A stretch of DNA of 64,000 nt from Aplectana chamaeleonis (Eukaryota; Nematoda; Chromadorea; Rhabditida; Cosmocercidae). This document shows, piece after piece, positions 16,450-31,925 of the stretch (positions are counted from its first letter, which is position 1; every line of letters begins with the position of its first letter). The position numbers and the translations under genes are program-made. Location of the stretch: assembly GCA_029168955.1 (NCBI GenBank), contig JAPDOI010001484.1, forward strand, positions 1 to 64,000, given 5' to 3'. Below the pieces are notes generated by a model. The model was not told the origin of the DNA. It did no database searches and worked only from the letters and a program-made list of their open reading frames with translations.

Positions 16450-18790
16450 CGCCAACAGCAACTACAGATCTTCACGGCGCCAACAGCAACTACACATCAC
16501 CGCGGCGTCAACAGCAACTACAGACCTCCACGGCGCCAACAGCAACTACAGATCTCCACGGCGCCAACAGCAACTACACATGTCCACGGCACCAACAGCA
16601 ACTACAGACCTCCACGGCGCCAACAGCAACTACAGATCTCCACGGCGCCAACAGCAACTACACATGTCCACGGCGCCAACAGCAACTACAGACCTCCACG
16701 GCGCCAACAGCAACTACAGATCTCCACGGCGCCAACAGCAACTACACATGTCCACGGCGCCAACAGCAACTACAGACCTCCACGGCGCCAACAGCAACTA
16801 CAGATCTCCACGGCGCCAACAACAACTACACATGTCCACGGCGCCAACCGCAGCTACAGACCTCCACGGCTCCAACAGCAACTACACATCTCCACGGCTC
16901 CAACAGCAACTACACATGTCCACGGCGCCAACCGCAGTGACAGACCTCCACGGCACCAACAGCAACTACAGACCTCCACGGCGCCAACACCAACTACAGA
17001 TCTCCACGGCGCCAACAGCAACTGCAGATCTCCACGGCGCCAACAGAAACTACAGACCTCCACGGCGCCAACAGCTACTACAGATCTCCACGGCGCCAAC
17101 AACAACTACACATGTCCACGGCGCAAACAGCAACTACACATGTCCACGACGCCAATAGCAACTACAGATCTCCACGGCGCCAACAGCAACTACAGATCTC
17201 CTAGGCGCCAACAGCAACTACACATGTCCACGGCGCCAACAGCAACTACAGACCTCCACGGCGCCAACAGCAACTACAGATCTTCACGGCGCCAACAACA
17301 ACTACACATGTCCACGGCGCCAACCGCAGCTACAGATCTCCACGGCGCCAACAACAACTACACATGTCCACGGCGCCAACAGCAACTACAGACCTCCATG
17401 GCGCCAACAGCAACTACAGAGCTCCACGGCGCCAACAGCAACTACACATGTCCACGGCGCCAACAGCAACTACAGACCTCCACGGCGCCAACAGCAACTG
17501 CAGATCTCCACGGCGCCAACAGCAACTACAGACCTCCACGGCGCCAACAGCTACTACAGATCTCCACGGCGCCAACAACAACTACACATGTCCACGGCGC
17601 CAACAGCAACTACACATGTCCACGACGCCAATAGCAACTACAGATCTCCACGGCGCCAACAGCAACTACAGATCTCCTAGGCGCCAACAACAACTACACA
17701 TGTCCACGGCGCCAACAGCAACTACAGACCTCCACGGCGCCAACAGCAACTACAGATCTCCACGGCGCCAACAGCAACTACACATGTCCACGGCGCCAAC
17801 AGCAACTACAGACCTCCACGGCGCCAACAGCAACTACAGATCTCCACGGCGCCAACAACAACTACACATGTCCACGGCGCCAACCGCAGCTACAGACCTC
17901 CACGGCTCCAACAGCAACTACACATCTCCACGGCTCCAACAGCAACTACACATGTCCACGGCGCCAACCGCAGCGACAGACCTCCACGGCACCAACAGCA
18001 ACTACAGACCTCCACGGCGCCAACACCAACTACAGATCTCCACGGCGCCAACAGCAACTGCAGATCTCCACGGCGCCAACAGCAACTACAGACCTCCACG
18101 GCGCCAACAGCTACTACAGATCTCCACGGCGCCAACAACAACTACACATGTCCACGGCGCAAACAGCAACTACACATGTCCACGACGCCAATAGCAACTA
18201 CAGATCTCCACGGCGCCAACAGCAACTACAGATCTCCTAGGCGCCAACAGCAACTACACATGTCCACGGCGCCAACAGCAACTACAGACCTCCACGGCGC
18301 CAACAGCAACTACAGATCTCCACGGCGCCAACAACAACTACACATGTCCACGGCGCCAACCGCAGCTACAGATCTCCACGGCGCCAACAACAACTACACA
18401 TGTCCACGGCGCCAACAGCAACTACAGACCTCCACGGCGCCAACAGCAACTACAGAGCTCCACGGCGCCAACAGCAACTACACATGTCCACGGCGCCAAC
18501 AGCAACTACAGACCTCCACGGCGCCAACAGCAACTACAGATCTCCACGGCGCCAACAACAACTACACATGTCCACGGCGCCAACCGCAGCTACAGACCTC
18601 CACGGCTCCAACAGCAACTACACATCTCCACGGCTCCAACAGCAACTACACATGTCCACGGCGCCAACCGCAGCTACAGACCTCCACGGCGCCAACAGCA
18701 ACTACAGATCTCCACGGCGCCAACAGCAACTACACATCTCCACGGCGCCAACAGCAAATACAGATCTCCACGGCGCCAACAACAACTACA
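16450..18790 (+). repeat. Segmental duplication inside the satellite (partner 5280-7620)
   Basis: Second copy of the 2.3-kb block, at an offset of 11,170 bp from the first. It keeps the same linear order of private unit variants. The edges were placed where the variant order stops agreeing, so they are accurate to about one or two units. Confidence 0.8.
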
Positions 18791-21700
18791 CATGTCCACG
18801 GCGCCAACAGCAACTACAGACCTCCACGGCGCCAACAGCAACTACAGATCTCCACGGCGCCAACAGCAACTACACATGTCCACGGCACCAACAGCAACTA
18901 CAGACCTCCACGGCGCCAACAGTAACTACAGATCTCCACGGCGCCAACAGCAACTACACATGTCCACGGCGCCAACCGCAGCTACAGATCTCCACGGCGC
19001 CAACAGCAACTACACATGTCCACGGCGCCAACAGCAACTACAGACCTCCACGGCGCCAACAGCAACTACAGATCTCCACGGCGCCAACAGCAACTACAGA
19101 TCTCCACGGCTCCAACAGCAAATACACATGTCCACGGCGCCAACAGCAACTACAGATCTCCACGGCGCCTACACCAACTACAGATCTCCACGGCGCCATT
19201 AGCAACTACAGACCTCCACGGCGCCAACACCAACTACAGATCTCCACGGCGCCAACAGCAACTGCAGATCTCCACGGCCCCAACAGCAACTACACATGTC
19301 CACGGCGCCAACAGCAACTACAGATCTCCACGGCGCCAACAGCAACTACAGATCTCCACGGCGCCAACAGCAACTACACATGTCCACGGCGCCAACAGCA
19401 ACTACAGACCTCCACGGCGCCAACAGCAACTACAGATCTCCACGGCGCCAACAGCAACTACACATGTCCACGGCGCCAACAGCAACTCCAGACCTCCACG
19501 CCGCCCACAGCAACTCCACATGTCCACGCCGCCAACAGCAACTCCAGACCTCCACGGCGCCAACAGCAACTACAGATCTCCACGGCGCCAACAACAACTA
19601 CACATGTCCACGGCGCCAACAGCAACTACAGACCTCCACGGCGCCAACAGCAACTACAGAGCTCCACGGCGCCAACAGCAACTACACATGTCCACGGCGC
19701 CAACAGCAACTACACATGTCCACGGCGCCAACAGCAACTACAGACCTCCACGGCGCCAACAGCAACTACAGATCTCCACGGCGCCAACAGCAACTACACA
19801 TGTCCACGGCGCCAACAGCAACTACAGACCTCCACGGCGCCAACAGCAACTACAGATCTCCACGGCGCCAACAACAACTACACATGTCCACGGCGCCAAC
19901 CGCAGCTACAGACCTCCACGGCTCCAACAGCAACTACACATCTCCACGGCTCCAACAGCAACTACACATGTCCACGGCGCCAACAGCAACTACAGACCTC
20001 CACGGCGCCAACAGCAACTACAGATCTCCACGGCGCCAACAGCAACTACACATCTCCACGGCGCAAACAGCAAATACAGATCTCCACGGCGCCAACAACA
20101 ACTACACATGTCCACGGCGCAAACAGCAACTACACATGTCCACGACGCCAATAGCAACTACAGATCTCCACGGCGCCAACAGCAACTACAGATCTCCTAG
20201 GCGCCAACAGCAACTACACATGTCCACGGCGCCAACAGCAACTACAGACCTCCACGGCGCCAACAGCAACTACAGATCTCCACGGCGCCAACAACAACTA
20301 CACATGTCCACGGCGCCAACCGCAGCTACAGATCTCCACGGCGCCAACAACAACTACACATGTCCACGGCGCCAACAGCAACTACAGACCTCCACGGCGC
20401 CAACAGCAACTACAGAGCTCCACGGCGCCAACAGCAACTACACATGTCCACGGCGCCAACAGCAACTACAGACCTCCACGGCGCCAACAGCAACTACAGA
20501 TCTCCACGGCGCCAACACCAACTACACATGTCCACGGCGCCAACCGCAGCTACAGATCTCCACGGCGCCAACAGCAACTACACATGTCCACGGCGCCAAC
20601 AGCAACTACACATGTCCACGGCACCAACAGCAACTACAGATCTCCACAGCGCCAACAGCAACTACAGATCTCCACGGCGCCAACAGCAACTACAGATCTC
20701 CACGGCGCCAACAGCAACTGCAGACCTCCACGGCACCAACAGCAAATACAGATCTCCACGACAGCAACTACAGATCTTCACGGCGCCAACAGCAACTACA
20801 CATCTCCGCGGCGTCAACAGCAACTACAGACCTCCGCGACGTCAACAGCAACTACAGATCTCCACGGCGCCAACAGCAACTACACATGTCCACGGCGCCA
20901 ACAGCAACTACACATGTCCACGGCGCCAGTCCACGGCGCCAACAGCAACTACACATGTCCACGACGCCAATAGCAACTACAGATCTCCACGGCGCCAACA
21001 GCAACTACACATGTCCACGGCGCCAGCAGAAACTAGAGACCTCCACGGCGCCAACAGCAACTGCAGACCTCCACGGCACCAACAGCAAATACAGATCTCC
21101 ACGGCGCCAACAGCAACTACAAACCTCCACGGCGCCAACAGCAACTACAGATCTCCACGGCGCCAACAGCAACTACACATCTCCACGGCGCCAACAGCAA
21201 ATACAGATCTCCACGGCGCCAACAACAACTACAGATCTCCACGGCGCCAACAACAACTACACATGTCCACGGCGCCAACCGCAGCTACAGATCTCCACGG
21301 CGCCAACAACACCTACACATGTCCACGGCGCCAACAGCAACTACAGACCTCCACGGCGCCAACAGCAACTACAGAGCTCCACGGCGCCAACAGCAACTAC
21401 ACATGTCCACGGCGCCAACAGCAACTACAGACCTCCACGGCGCCAACAGCAACTACAGATCTCCACGGCGCCAACAACAACTACACATGTCCACGGCGCC
21501 AACCGCAGCTACAGACCTCCACGGCTCCAACAGCAACTACACATCTCCACGGCTCCAACAGCAACTACACATGTCCACGGCGCCAACCGCAGCTACAGAC
21601 CTCCACGGCGCCAACAGCAACTACAGATCTCCACGGCGCCAACAGCAACTACACATCTCCACGGCGCCAACAGCAAATACAGACCTCCACGGCGCCAACA

Positions 21701-24700
21701 GCAACTGCAGATCTCCACGGCGCCAACAGCAACTACACATGTCCACGGCGCCAACAGCAACTACAGACCTCCACGGCGCCAACAGCTACTACAGATCTCC
21801 ACGGCGCCAACAACAACTACACATGTCCACGGCGCCAACAGCAACTACAGACCTCCCCGGCGCCAACAGCAACTACAGATCTCCACGGCGCCAACAGCAA
21901 CTACTACAGATCTCCACGGCGCCAACAGCAACTGCAGACCTCCACGGCGCCAACACCAACTACACATGTCCACGGCGCCAACAGCAACTACAGACCTCCA
22001 CGGCGCCAACAGCAACTACAGATCTCCACGGCGCCAACAGCAACTACTCATGTCCACGGCGCCAACAGCAACAACACATGTCCACGGCGCCAACACCAAC
22101 TACAGATCTCCACGGCGCCAACAGCAACTACAGATCTCCACGGCGCCAACAGCAACTACAGACCTCCGCGGCGTCAACAGCAACTACCGACCTCCACGGC
22201 TCCAACAGCAACTACAGACCTCCACGGCGTCAACAGCAACTACACAAGTCCACGGCGTCAACAGCAACTAGAGACCTCCACGGCGCCAACAGCAACTACA
22301 GACCTCCACGGCGCCAACAGCAACTACACATGTCCACGGCGCCAACAGCAACTACAGATCTTCACGGCGCCAACAACAACTACACATGTCCACGGCGCCA
22401 ACCGCAGCTACAGATCTCCACGGCGCCAACAGCAACTACAGAGCTCCACGGCGCCAACAGCAACTACACATGTCCACGGCGCCAACAGCAACTACAGACC
22501 TCCACGGCGCCAACAGCAGCTGCAGATCTCCACGGCGCCAACAGCAACTACAGATCTCCTAGGCGCCAACAGCAACTACACATGTCCACGGCGCCAACAG
22601 CAACTACAGACCTCCACGGCGCCAACAGCAACTACAGATCTCCACGGCGCCAACAGCAACTACAGACCTCCACGGCGCCAACAGCAACTACAGATCTCCA
22701 CGGCGCCAACAACAACTACACATGTCCACGGCGCCAACCGCAGCTACAGACCTCCACGGCTCCAACAGCAACTACACATCTCCACGGCTCCAACAGCAAC
22801 TACACATGTCCACGGCGCCAACCGCAGCTACAGACCTCCACGGCGCCAACAGCAACTACAGATCTCCACGGCGCCAACAGCAACTACACATCTCCACGGC
22901 GCCAACAGCAAATACAGATCTCCACGGCGCCAACAACAACTACACATGTCCACGGCGCAAACAGCAACTACACATGTCCACGACGCCAATAGCAACTACA
23001 GATCTCCACGGCGCCAACAGCAACTACAGATCTCCTAGGCGCCAACAGCAACTACACATGTCCACGGCGCCAACAGCAACTACAGACCTCCACGGCGCCA
23101 ACAGCAACTACAGATCTCCACGGCGCCAACAACAACTACACATGTCCACGGCGCCAACCGCAGCTACAGATCTCCACGGCGCCAACAACAACTACACATG
23201 TCCACGGCGCCAACAGCAACTACAGACCTCCACGGCGCCAACAGCAACTACAGAGCTCCACGGCGCCAACAGCAACTACACATGTCCACGGCGCCAACAG
23301 CAACTACAGACCTCCACGGCGCCAACAGCAACTACAGATCTCCACGGCGCCAACAGCAACTACAGACCTCCACGGCGCCAACAGCAACTACAGATCTCCA
23401 CGGCGACAACAGCAACTACACTTCTACACGGCGCCAACAGCAACTACACATGCCCACGGCGCCACCAGCAACTACACATGTCCACGACGCCAACAGCAAC
23501 TACAGACCTCCACGGCGCCAACCGCAACTACACATGTCCACGACGCCAATAGCAACTACAGACCTCCACGGCTCCAACAGCAACTACACATGTCCACGGC
23601 GCCAACAGCAACTACACATGTCCACGGCACCAACAGCAACTACAGATCTCCACGGCGCCAACAGCAACTACACATGTCCACGGCGCCAGCAGAAACTAGA
23701 GACCTCCACGGCGCCAACAGCAACTACACATCTCCACGGCGCCAACAGCAATTACAAATCTTCACGGCGCCAACAGCAACTACAGATCTCCACGGCGCCA
23801 ACAACAACTACACATGTCCACGGCGCCAACAGCAACTACACATGTCCACGGCGCCAGTCCACGGCGCCAACAGCAACTACACATGTCCACGACGCCAATA
23901 GCAACTACAGATCTCCACGGCGCCAACAGCAACTGCAGACCTCCACGGCACCAACAGCAAATACAGATCTCCACGGCGCCAACAGCAACTACAGATCTCC
24001 ACGGCGCCAACAGCAACTACACATGTCCACGGCGCCAGCAGAAACTAGAGACCTCCACGGCGCCAACAGCAACTACACATCTCCACGGCGCCAACAGCAA
24101 TTACAAATCTTCACGGCGCCAACAGCAACTACTCATCTCTGCGGCGTCAACAGCAAATACAGATCTCCACGGCGCCAACAGCAACTACAGATCTCCACGG
24201 CGCCAACAGCAACTACAGACCTCCACGGCGCCAACAACAACTACAGATCTCCACGGCGCCAACAGCAACAACACATGTCCACGGCTCCAACAGCAAATAC
24301 ACATGTCCACGGCGCCAACAGCAACTAGAGACCTCCACGGCGCCAACAGCAACTACACATCTCCACGGCGCCAACAGCAAATACAGATCTCCACGGCGCC
24401 AACAGCAACTACACATGTCCACGGCGCCAACAGCAACTACACATGTCCACGGCGCCAACAGCAACTACACTTCTCCACGGCGCCAACAGCAACTACAGAT
24501 CTCCACGGCGCCAACAACAACTACACATGTCCACGGCGCCAACCGCAGCTACAGACCTCCACGGCTCCAACAGCAACTACACGTCTCCACGGCTCCAACA
24601 GCAACTACAGATCTCCACGGCGCCAACAGCAACTACAGATCTTCACGGCGCCAACAGCAACTACACATCTCCGCGGCGTCAACAGCAACTACAGACCTCC

Positions 24701-27700
24701 ACGGCGCCAACAACAACTACACTTGTCCACGGCGCCAACCGCAGCTACAGACCTCCACGGCTCCAACAGCAACTACAGATCTCCACGGCGCCAACAGCAA
24801 CTACAGATCTCCACGGCGCCAACAGCAACTACACATCTACACGGCGCTAACAGCAACTACAGATCTTCACGGCGCCAACAGCAACTACAGATCTCCACGG
24901 CGCCAACAGCAACTACACATCTACACGGCGCTAACAGCAACTACAGATCTTCACGGCGCCAACAGCAACTACTCATCTCTGCGGCGTCAACAGCAAATAC
25001 AGATCTCCACGGCGCCAACAGCAACTACACATGTCCACGGCGCCAACAGCAACTACACATGTCCACGGCGCCAACAGCAACTACACATCTCCACGGCGCC
25101 AACAGCAACTACACATCTCCACGGCGCTAACAGCAACTACACATGTCCACGGCGCCAACCGCAGCTACAGACCTCCACGGCGCCAACAGCAACTACAGAT
25201 CTCCACGGCGCCAACAACAACTACACATGTCTACGGCGCCAACCGCAGTTACACACCTCCACGGCTCCAACAGCAACTACAGATCTCCACGGCGCCAACA
25301 GCAACTACACATGTCCACGGCGCCAACCGCAGCTACAGACCTCCACGGCTCCAACAGCAAATACAGACCTCCACGGCGCCAACACCAACTACAGATCTCC
25401 ACGGCGCCAACAGCAACTGCAGATCTCCACGGCGCCAACAGCAACTACAGACCTCCACGGCGCCAACACCAACTACAGATCTCCACGGCGCCAACAACAA
25501 CTGCACATGTCCACGGGGCCAACAGCAACTACACATGTCCACGACGCCAATAGCAACTACAGACCTCCACGGCGCCAACAGCTACTACAGATCTCCACGG
25601 CGCCAACAACAACTACACATGTCCACGGCACCAACAGCAACTACAGACCTCCACGGCGCCAACAGCAACTACAGATCTCCACGGCGCCAACAACAACTAC
25701 ACATGTCCACGGCGCCAACAGCAACTACACTTCTCCACGGCGCCAACAGCAACTACAGATCTCCACGGCGCCAACAACAACTACACATGTCCACGGCGCC
25801 AACCGCAGCTACAGACCTCCACGGCTCCAACAGCAACTACACATCTCCACGGCTCCAACAGCAACTACACATGTCCACGGCGCCAACCGCAGCGACAGAC
25901 CTCCACGGCACCAACAGCAACTACAGACCTCCACGGCGCCAACAGCAACTACAGATCTCCTAGGCGCCAACAGCAACTACACATGTCCACGGCCCCCACA
26001 CCAACTACAGACCTCCACGGCGCCAACAGCAACTACAGATCTCCTAGGCGCCAACAGCAACTACACATGTCCACGGCGCCAAAACAACTACACATGTCCA
26101 CGGCGCCAACAGCAACTACAGACCTCCATGGCGCCAACAGCAACTACAGATCTCCTAGGCGCCAACAGCAACTACACATGTCCACGGCGCCAACAGCAAC
26201 TACAGACCTCCACGGCGCCAACAGCAACTACAGATCTCCACGGCGCCAACAACAACTACACATGTCCACGGCGCCAACCGCAGCTACAGATCTCCACGGC
26301 GCCAACAACAACTACACATGTCCACGGCGCCAACCGCAGCTACAGATCTCCACGGCGCCAACAGCAACTACACATGTCCACGGCGCCAACAGCAACTACA
26401 CATGTCCACGGCACCAACAGCAACTACAGATCTCCACGGCGCCAACAGCAACTACAGACCTCCACGGCGCCAACAGCAACTACAGATCTCCACGGCGACA
26501 ACAGCAACTACACTTCTCCACGGCGCCAACAGCAACTACACATGTCCACGGCGCCAACAGCAACTACACATGTCCACGGCGCCAGTCCACGGCGCCAACA
26601 GCAACTACACATGTCCACGACGCCAATAGCAACTACAGATCTCCACGGCGCCAACAGCAACTGCAGACCTCCACGGCACCAACAGCAAATACAGATCTCC
26701 ACGGCGCCAACAGCAACTACAGATCTCCACGGCGCCAACAGCAACTACACATGTCCACGGCGCCAGCAGAAACTAGAGACCTCCACGGCGCCAACAGCAA
26801 CTACACATCTCCACGGCGCCAACAGCAATTACAAATCTTCACGGCGCCAACAGCAACTACAGATCTCCACGGCGCCAACAACAACTACACATGTCCACGG
26901 CGCCAACAGCAACTACACATGTCCACGGCGCCAACCGCAGCTACAGACCTCCACGGCTCCAACAGCAACTGCAGACCTCCACGGCACCAACAGCAAATAC
27001 AGATCTCCACGTCGCCAACAGCAACTGCAGACCTCCACGGCACCAACAGCAAATACAGATCTCCACGGCGCCAACAGCAACTACAGATCTCCACGGCGCC
27101 AACAGCAACTACACATGTCCACGGCGCCAGCAGAAACTAGAGACCTCCACGGCGCCAACAGCAACTACACATCTCCACGGCGCCAACAGCAATTACAAAT
27201 CTTCACGGCGCCAACAGCAACTACTCATCTCTGCGGCGTCAACAGCAAATACAGATCTCCACGGCGCCAACAGCAACTACAGATCTCCACGGCGCCAACA
27301 GCAACTACAGACCTCCACGGCGCCAACAACAACTACAGATCTCCACGGCGCCAACAGCAACTACAGATCTCCACGGCGCCAACAGCAACTACACATCTAC
27401 ACGGCGCTAACAGCAACTACAGATCTTCACGGCGCCAACAGCAACTACTCATCTCTGCGGCGTCAACAGCAAATACAGATCTCCACGGCGCCAACAGCAA
27501 CTACACATGTCCACGGCGCCAACAGCAACTACACATGTCCACGGCGCCAACAGCAACTACACATCTCCACGGCGCTAACAGCAACTACAGACCTCCACGG
27601 CGCCAACAACAACTACACTTGTCCACGGCGCCAACCGCAGCTACAGACCTCCACGGCTCCAACAGCAACTACACGTCTCCACGGCTCCAACAGCAACTAC

Positions 27701-28240
27701 AGATCTCCACGGCGCCAACAGCAACTACAGATCTTCACGGCGCCAACAGCAACTACACATCTCCGCGGCGTCAACAGCAACTACAGACCTCCACGGCGCC
27801 AACAACAACTACACTTGTCCACGGCGCCAACCGCAGCTACAGACCTCCACGGCTCCAACAGCAACTACAGATCTCCACGGCGCCAACAGCAACTACAGAT
27901 CTCCACGGCGCCAACAGCAACTACAGATCTCCACGGCGCCAACAGCAACTGCAGATCTCCACGGCGCCAACAGCAACTGCAGACCTCCACGGCGCCAACA
28001 CCAACTACAGATCTCCACGGCGCCAACAGCAACTACAGATCTTCACGGCGCCAACAGCAACTACTCATCTCTGCGGCGTCAACAGCAAATACAGATCTCC
28101 ACGGCGCCAACAGCAACTACAGATCTCCACGGCGCCAACAGCAACAACACATGTCCACGGCGCCAACAGCAACTACAGACCTCCACGGCGCCAACAGCAA
28201 CTACAGACCTCCACGGCGCCAACAACAACTACACTTGTCC

Positions 28241-29515
28241 ACGGCGCCAACCGCAGCTACAGACCTCCACGGCGCCAACAGCAACTACAGATCTCCACGG
28301 CGCCAACAACAACTACACATGTCTACGGCGCCAACCGCAGTTACACACCTCCACGGCTCCAACAGCAACTACAGATCTCCACGGCGCCAACAGCAACTAC
28401 ACATGTCCACGGCGCCAACCGCATCGACAGACCTCCACGGCACCAACAGCAACTACAGACCTCCACGGCGCCAACACCAACGTCAGATCTCCACGGCGCC
28501 AACAGCAACTGCAGATCTCCACGGCGCCAACAGCAACTACAGACCTCCACGGCGCCAACAGCTACTACAGATCTCCACGGCGCCAACAACAACTACACAT
28601 GTCCACGGCGCCAACAGCAACTACACATGTCCACGACGCCAATAGCAACTACAGATCTCCACGGCGCCAACAGCAACTACAGATCTCCTAGGCGCCAACA
28701 ACAACTACACATGACCACGGCGCCAACAGCAACTACAGACCTCCACGGCGCCTACAGCAACTACAGATCTCCACGGCGCCAACAGCAACTACACATGTCC
28801 ACGGCGCCAACAGCAACTACAGACCTCCACGGCGCCAACAGCAACTACAGATCTCCACGGCGCCAACAACAACTACACATGTCCACGGCGCCAACCGCAG
28901 CTACAGACCTCCACGGCTCCAACAGCAACTACACATCTCCACGGCTCCAACAGCAACTACACATGTCCACGGCGCCAACCGCAGCGACAGACCTCCACGG
29001 CACCAACAGCAACTACAGACCTCCACGGCGCCAACACCAACTACAGATCTCCACGGCGCCAACAGCAACTGCAGATCTCCACGGCGCCAACAGCAACTAC
29101 AGACCTCCACGGCGCCAACAGCTACTACAGATCTCCACGGCGCCAACAGCAACTGCAGATCTCCACGGCGCAAACAGCAACTACACATGTCCACGACGCC
29201 AATAGCAACTACAGATCTCCACGGCGCCAACAGCAACTACAGATCTCCTAGGCGCCAACAGCAACTACACATGTCCACGGCGCCAACAGCAACTACAGAC
29301 CTCCACGGCGCCAACAGCAACTACAGATCTCCACGGCGCCAACAACAACTACACATGTCCACGGCGCCAACCGCAGCTACAGATCTCCACGGCGCCAACA
29401 ACAACTACACATGTCCACGGCGCCAACAGCAACTACAGACCTCCACGGCGCCAACAGCAACTACAGAGCTCCACGGCGCCAACAGCAACTACACATGTCC
29501 ACGGCGCCAACAGCA
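28241..29515 (+). repeat. Segmental duplication inside the satellite (partner 34732-36006)
   Basis: The variant order here recurs 6,491 bp further on. The tell-tale is a unit containing ACGTCAGATC at 28480 that reappears at 34971, together with CGCATCGACAG and TGTCTACGG variants at the same offset. The second copy forms an island of left-part variant types inside the right part of the array. Confidence 0.78.
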
Positions 29516-31199
29516 ACTACAGACCTCCACGGCGCCAACAGCAACTACACATGTCCACGGCGCCAACAGCAACTACACATGTCCACGGCGCCAACAGCAA
29601 CTACACTTCTCCACGGCGCCAACCGCAGCTACAGACCTCCACGGCTCCAACAGCAACTACACATCTCCACGGCGCCAACAGCAACTACAGATCTCCACGG
29701 CGCCAACAGCAACTACAGACCTCCACGGCGCCAACAGCAAATACAGATCTCCACGGCGCCAACAGCAACTACACATGTCCACGGCGCCAACAGCAACTAC
29801 ACATGTCCACGGCACCAACAGCAACTACAGATCTCCACGGCGCCAACAGCAACTACAGACCTCCACGGCGCCAACAGCAACTACAGATCTCCACGGCGCC
29901 AACAGCAACTACACATGTCCACGGCGCCAACCGCAGCTACAGACCTCCACGGCTCCAACAGCAAATACACATGTCCACGGCGCCAACAGCAACTACAGAT
30001 CTCCACGGCGCCAACAACAACTACACATGTCCACGGCGCCAACAGCAACTAGAGACCTCCACGGCGCCAACAGCAACTACACATCTCCACGGCGCCAACA
30101 GCAAATACAGATCTCCACGGCGCCAACAGCAACTACACATGTCCCCGGCGCCAACAGCAACTACACATGTCCACGGCGCCAACAGCAACTACACATCTCC
30201 GCGGCGTCAACAGCAACTACAGACCTCCACGGCGCCAACAACAACTACACATGTCCACGGCGCCAACCGCAACTACACATGTCCACGACGCCAATAGCAA
30301 CTACACATCTCCACGGCGCCAACAGCAAATACAGATCTCCACGGCGCCAACAGCAACTACAGATCTCCACGGCCCCACCAGCACCTACAGATCTTCACGG
30401 CGCCAACAGCAACTACACATCTCCACGGCGTCAACAGCAACTACAAACCTCCACGACGCCAACAGCAAATACAGATCTCCACGGCGCCAACAGCAACTAC
30501 ACATCTCCACGGCGCCAACAGCAAATACAGATCTTCACGGCGTCAACAGCAACTACAGACCTCCACGGCGCCAACAGCAACTACACATGTCCACGGCGCC
30601 AACAGCAACTACACGTCTCCACGGCGCCAACAGCAACTACAGATCTCCACGGTACCAACAGCAACTACACATGTCCACGGCGCCAACAGCAACTACAGAT
30701 CTCCACGACGCCAACAGCAAATACAGATCTTCACGGCGTCAACAGCAACTACAGTCCTCCACGGCGCCAACAGCAACTACACATGTCCACGGCGCCAACA
30801 GCAACTACACATGTCCACGGCGCCAACAGCAACTACAGATCTCCACGGCGCCAACAGCAACTACAGATCTCCACGGCGCCAACAGCAACTACAGACCTCC
30901 GCGGCGTCAACAGCAACTACAGACCTCCACGGCTTCAACAGCAACTACACAAGTCCACGGCGTCAACAGCAACTAGAGACCTCCACGGCGCCAACAGCAA
31001 CTACACATCTCCACGGCCCCAACAGCAACTACACATGTCCACGGCGCCAATAGCAAATACAGATCTCCACGGCGCCAACAGCAAATGCAGATCTTCACGG
31101 CGCCAACAGCAACTACACATCTCCACGGCGTCAACAGCAACTACACATGTCCACGGCGTCAACAGCAACTACATATGTCCACTTCGCCAACAGCAACTA

Positions 31200-31925
31200 C
31201 ACCTCTCCACGGCGCCAACAGCAACTACAGATCTCCACGGCACCAACAGCAACTACACATGTCCACGGCGCCAACAGCAACTACCGATCTCCACGGCGCC
31301 AACAGCAACTACAGATCTCCATGGCGCCAACAGCAAATACAGATCTCCACGGCGCCAACAGCAACTACAAACCTCCACGACGCCAACAGCAAATACAGAT
31401 CTCCACGGCGCCAACAGCAACTACAATTCTCCACGGCGCCAACAGCAAATACAGATCTTCACGGCGTCAACAGCAACTACACATGTCCACGGCGCCAACA
31501 GCAACTACACATGTCCACGGCGCCAACAGCAACTACACATGTCCACGGCGCCAACAGCAACTACACATCACGGCGCCAACAGCAACTACAGATCTCCACG
31601 GCACCAACAGCAACTACACATGTCCACGGCGCCAACAGCAACTACAGACCTCCACGGCTCCAACAGCAACTACACATCTCCACGGCGCCAACAGCAACTA
31701 CAGATCTCCACGGCGCCAACAGCAACCACACATCTCCACGGCGCCAACAGCAAATACAGATCTTCACGGCGTCAACAGCAACTACAGACCTCCACGGCGC
31801 CAACAGCAACTACACATGTCCACGGCGCCAACAGCAACTACACATGTCCACGGCGCCAACAGCAACTACACATGTCCACGGCGCCAACAGCAACTACAGA
31901 TCTCCACGGCGCCAACAGCAACTAC
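31200..31925 (+). repeat. Higher-order block of about 1.93 kb (recurs at 33129-33854, related near 41.8-42.3 kb)
   Basis: A unit with CTACAATTCTCC at 31421 and a shortened unit ACATCACGG at 31565 recur together at 33350 and 33494, an offset of 1,929 bp. The pair appears a third time at 41942 and 42142, there 56 bp further apart, which is exactly two extra units. This supports repeated amplification of one multi-unit block. Confidence 0.7.
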
